Source: an uncultured Bacillota bacterium (GTDB lineage Bacteria; Bacillota; Clostridia; Lachnospirales; Lachnospiraceae). Taken from it: a DNA stretch of 17,737 nucleotides. Positions 15,439 through 17,737 of the stretch are shown piece by piece; within the stretch, counting starts at the first letter, position 1, and each line of letters begins with the position of its first letter. The notes below the pieces were generated by a model. It saw only the letters and a list, made by a program, of their open reading frames with translations, ran no database searches and was not told where the DNA came from. The translations under genes and the position numbers were made by a program. Location of the stretch: contig CATWQE010000055.1 of assembly GCA_958352855.1 (NCBI GenBank), positions 1 through 17,737 on the forward strand, read 5' to 3'.

Positions 15439-15480
15439 AAGAGGCGGTCTGTATTTGCAAAAAATGCGGCGGCCTCTTTT
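15439..15480 (+). terminator. Terminator-like hairpin after dnaJ
   Basis: AAGAGGC (15439-15445) pairs with GCCTCTT (15472-15478), followed by TT, with a loop that can fold internally. It starts two bases after the dnaJ stop. The long loop and short T-run suggest incomplete termination. Confidence 0.65.
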
Positions 15481-15503
15481 GTGGTGCGCAAAATACATTT
15501 TTA

Positions 15504-15532
15504 TTGCATTTTGAATTTATTTCCCATATAAT
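15504..15532 (+). promoter_or_regulatory. Sigma-A promoter of the prmA-rsmE operon
   Basis: TTGCAT (15504-15509), 17 bp and TATAAT (15527-15532) give a perfect -10 and a good -35. Transcription should start near 15539, leaving a leader of about 38 bases. It makes prmA, rsmE and the desulfurase gene independent of CIRCE. Confidence 0.85.
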
Positions 15533-15576
15533 AATTATCATGTGTTTGCGGGAAAAAGTGAAAGGAGCAGAACGGT

Positions 15577-16563
15577 ATGAAGTGGAAGAAATTTAGAATT
15601 AAGACAAAAACAGAGGCAGAAGATATTATTATCAGTACCTTGTATGATATTGGACTGGAGGGTGCGCAGATTGAGGATAATGTCCCACTGACTGCCATGG
15701 AAAAAGAGCAGATGTTTGTTGATATTCTTCCCCAGATGCAAGAAGATGACGGCACAGCATATCTGAGCTTTTTTGTGGAAGAGACGGAAGATGGTGGGCT
15801 GTTGTTAAACGGAGAGCCGAAAAAAGAAGAAGAGATTTTAGGCGCGGTAAAAGAAGAACTGGACAGTCTGAGAGATTTTCTGGATATTGGAGAGGGAAGT
15901 ATTGCTGTGGATGAGACAGAAGATATTGACTGGATTAATAACTGGAAGCAGTATTTTAAACAGTTTTATGTAGACGATATCTTGATTATTCCCTCCTGGG
16001 AAGAGGTCAAAGAAGAGGACAAGGACAGAATGATTATCCATATTGACCCGGGTACTGCCTTTGGAACAGGAATGCATGAAACCACTCAGCTTTGTATCCG
16101 TCAGTTAAAGAAATACGTGACAGAAGATACCGAAATGCTGGACGTGGGAACCGGAAGCGGTATTTTATCCATTGTGGCTTTGAAATTAGGCGCAAAACAT
16201 GCAGTGGGAACAGATTTAGACCCCTGTGCAGTACCGGCAGTAGAAGAAAACAAAGAAGCCAATGAAATCCCGGTTCAGGATTTCGACATGATGATTGGTA
16301 ATATTATTGATGACAAAGAAGTCCAGGATGCAGTAGGATATGAAAAATATGATATTGTGGCAGCAAATATTCTTGCGGATGTTTTAGTACCCCTTACTCC
16401 TGTGATTGTAAATCAAATGAAAAAAGGCGGCATTTATATTACTTCTGGTATCATTGATCAAAAAGAAGAAACTGTGGTAAAAGCTGTAAAAGATGCTGGA
16501 TTGGAAGTGCTGGAAGTGACTTATCAGGGAGAATGGGTATCCGTAACAGCAAGAAAGAATTAA
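15577..16563 (+). CDS. prmA: Ribosomal protein L11 methyltransferase
   Basis: A 328-residue SAM-dependent enzyme that methylates lysines and the N-terminus of ribosomal protein L11. The N-terminal L11-recognition domain covers about residues 1-110. The Rossmann methyltransferase domain has the PrmA block DPGTAFGTGMHETT (157-170), SAM motif I LDVGTGSGIL (188-197), acidic GTDLDP (211-216) and NILADV (264-269). AAAGGAG (15561-15567) lies 9 bases before the ATG. prmA and rsmE directly after dnaJ is the Bacillus order (yqeT-yqeU). Confidence 0.95.
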   Translation: MKWKKFRIKTKTEAEDIIISTLYDIGLEGAQIEDNVPLTAMEKEQMFVDILPQMQEDDGTAYLSFFVEETEDGGLLLNGEPKKEEEILGAVKEELDSLRDFLDIGEGSIAVDETEDIDWINNWKQYFKQFYVDDILIIPSWEEVKEEDKDRMIIHIDPGTAFGTGMHETTQLCIRQLKKYVTEDTEMLDVGTGSGILSIVALKLGAKHAVGTDLDPCAVPAVEENKEANEIPVQDFDMMIGNIIDDKEVQDAVGYEKYDIVAANILADVLVPLTPVIVNQMKKGGIYITSGIIDQKEETVVKAVKDAGLEVLEVTYQGEWVSVTARKN

Positions 16564-16572
16564 GGAGAAATT

Positions 16573-17316
16573 ATGTACCGTTTTTTTGTAGAGCCTGAGC
16601 AGGTAGGAGAAAAAGAAATTACCATTACAGGAAGCGATGTGAATCATATTAAAAATGTACTGCGTATGAAGCCAGAGGAAACCATTTTGATAAGCAGCGG
16701 AGAAAATCTGGAGTATACCTGCTATATCAGGGAACTGAAAGAGGAGGAAATCATTGCCCATATTATGTATGTGCAGGAATCCGGTTATGAGCTGCCTTCC
16801 AGATTGTACTTGTTTCAGGGGCTTCCCAAAAGCGATAAGATGGAGTTGATTATTCAAAAAGCAGTGGAACTTGGCGTACATGAAATCATTCCTGTTGCCT
16901 CCAAACGTGCGGTAGTAAAGCTGGATGAAAAAAAAGAAGAAAAAAAGCGGACAAGATGGCAGGCTATTTCCGAAAGCGCAGCAAAGCAGTCTAAGCGTAT
17001 GTATGTGCCGGAAGTAAAGAAGGTCATGAGCTTTTCACAGGCTGTAGAATATGCCGGACAACTGGACGTTGTGCTGGTTCCCTATGAGCTTGCCAAAGGG
17101 ATGGGAGAGACCAGGGAAATCATTGGGAAGATAAAAAAAGGACAGTCTGTTGGAATCTTTATTGGGCCGGAAGGCGGTTTTGAGGAAGCTGAGGTAGAGC
17201 TGGCAGTGGAAAAAGCAAATGCAAAGGCCATTACACTGGGAAAGAGGATTCTGCGGACAGAAACTGCCGGATTAACGGTTTTGTCTATTTTAATGTTTAC
17301 ATTGGAGGAAGAGTAA
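16573..17316 (+). CDS. rsmE: 16S rRNA (uracil1498-N3)-methyltransferase RsmE
   Basis: A 247-residue SPOUT-family enzyme that methylates U1498 of 16S rRNA in the decoding region. The N-terminal PUA-like domain covers about residues 1-70. The trefoil-knot domain has the IGPEGGFEEAE element (197-207) and the LGKRILRTETA knot motif (222-232). It starts 9 bases after prmA, and the TAAGGAG carrying the prmA stop serves as its ribosome binding site, so the two are coupled. Its TAA is followed directly by the next ATG. Confidence 0.95.
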   Translation: MYRFFVEPEQVGEKEITITGSDVNHIKNVLRMKPEETILISSGENLEYTCYIRELKEEEIIAHIMYVQESGYELPSRLYLFQGLPKSDKMELIIQKAVELGVHEIIPVASKRAVVKLDEKKEEKKRTRWQAISESAAKQSKRMYVPEVKKVMSFSQAVEYAGQLDVVLVPYELAKGMGETREIIGKIKKGQSVGIFIGPEGGFEEAEVELAVEKANAKAITLGKRILRTETAGLTVLSILMFTLEEE

Positions 17317-17737
17317 ATGGAAGCATATCTGGATAATTCTGCCACAACCAGATGCTATAAGGAAGTAGCAGAGATTGTGGCAAAAACCATGACAGAAGAT
17401 TTCGGAAATCCTTCTGCCATGCATTTAAAGGGTGTAGAAGCAGAAAATTATGTAAAAGAGGCAGCAAAAGCCATTGCAAAAACCCTGAAAGTGCAGGACA
17501 AGGAGATTTATTTTACTTCAGGAGGAACCGAATCGGACAACTGGGCTCTCATAGGAACCGTCCTGGCAAATCACAGACAGGGGAAACATATGATTACCAC
17601 ACCTTTTGAGCATTCCGCAGTGTCTGCACCTCTTGCGTGGCTGCAGGAGCAGGGCTTTGAGATTACCGTTATACCTGTAGACGAAGAGGGGAATCTGGAC
17701 TTAAAGAAACTGGAAGAAGCAATAAGAGAAGATACTA
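17317..17737 (+). CDS. Cysteine desulfurase (NifS/IscS-like), 3' end beyond the window
   Basis: The first 140 codons of a PLP-dependent enzyme that takes sulfur from cysteine for iron-sulfur clusters or tRNA thiolation. Family motifs appear in order: AYLDNSATT (3-11), FGNPSAMH (29-36), FTSGGTESDNW (65-75) and the FEHSAV element with the PLP-stacking histidine at about 97-102. The PLP lysine and the catalytic cysteine lie beyond the window. GGAGG (17304-17308) lies 8 bases before the ATG, which abuts the rsmE stop, so it is the third gene of this operon. Whether it is nifS, iscS or a thiolation enzyme cannot be decided from the fragment. Confidence 0.93.
   Translation, partial: MEAYLDNSATTRCYKEVAEIVAKTMTEDFGNPSAMHLKGVEAENYVKEAAKAIAKTLKVQDKEIYFTSGGTESDNWALIGTVLANHRQGKHMITTPFEHSAVSAPLAWLQEQGFEITVIPVDEEGNLDLKKLEEAIREDT

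Noticed and set aside
16384..16881. 165-codon minus-strand open frame across the prmA-rsmE junction
   Set aside because: It overlaps two well-supported conserved genes in antisense and has no known family motif or ribosome binding site that I can see.

Overview
The window looks like a chromosomal segment of a low-GC Gram-positive, most likely a clostridial gut organism of the Lachnospiraceae type. Three things support this: strong AGGAGG-type ribosome binding sites and sigma-A-like promoters, an hrcA-grpE-dnaK-dnaJ operon behind a perfect CIRCE operator, and hrcA, rho, uvrB and rsmE proteins of Firmicutes type. The taxonomic placement is inference from gene order and composition, not from a database search.

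Layout. (1) Bases 1-121: the 3' part of a tRNA-Leu(UAA) gene and a terminator hairpin. (2) 273-3652: a compact, AT-rich, tightly overlapping four-gene operon with a sigma-70/ECF-type sigma factor, a six-helix membrane protein, an ABC ATPase and an ABC-2-type permease. It ends in a bidirectional terminator. (3) 3727-5507: a TSUP (TauE/SafE-type) exporter divergent from a LysR regulator, with an LTTR-type dyad between them. (4) 5540-7117: rho with its own extended -10 promoter, convergent with uvrB across a second bidirectional terminator. (5) 10308 down to 7151 on the minus strand: a DUF1016/YhcG PD-(D/E)xK nuclease gene and uvrB form an apparent two-gene operon. Its sigma-A promoter carries a LexA-type box (GAAC-N4-GTTC) at the predicted start of transcription. 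(6) 10360-15480: promoter, CIRCE, hrcA, grpE, dnaK, dnaJ, terminator. (7) 15504 to the window end: a separate promoter, prmA, rsmE and the first 140 codons of a cysteine desulfurase.

How it fits together. Two stress circuits start back to back between 10261 and 10428. A CIRCE-controlled heat-shock operon reads rightwards. A putative SOS operon reads leftwards and places a restriction-like nuclease ahead of the excision-repair helicase UvrB. The prmA-rsmE-desulfurase genes follow dnaJ, as prmA and rsmE do in Bacillus, but have their own near-consensus promoter behind a terminator-like hairpin. The sigma factor/ABC operon downstream of the tRNA is the most accessory-looking part and resembles a self-contained envelope-stress or peptide-export module. 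No transposase, integrase, CRISPR array or rRNA gene was seen, and no stretch over 300 bases lacks a gene.
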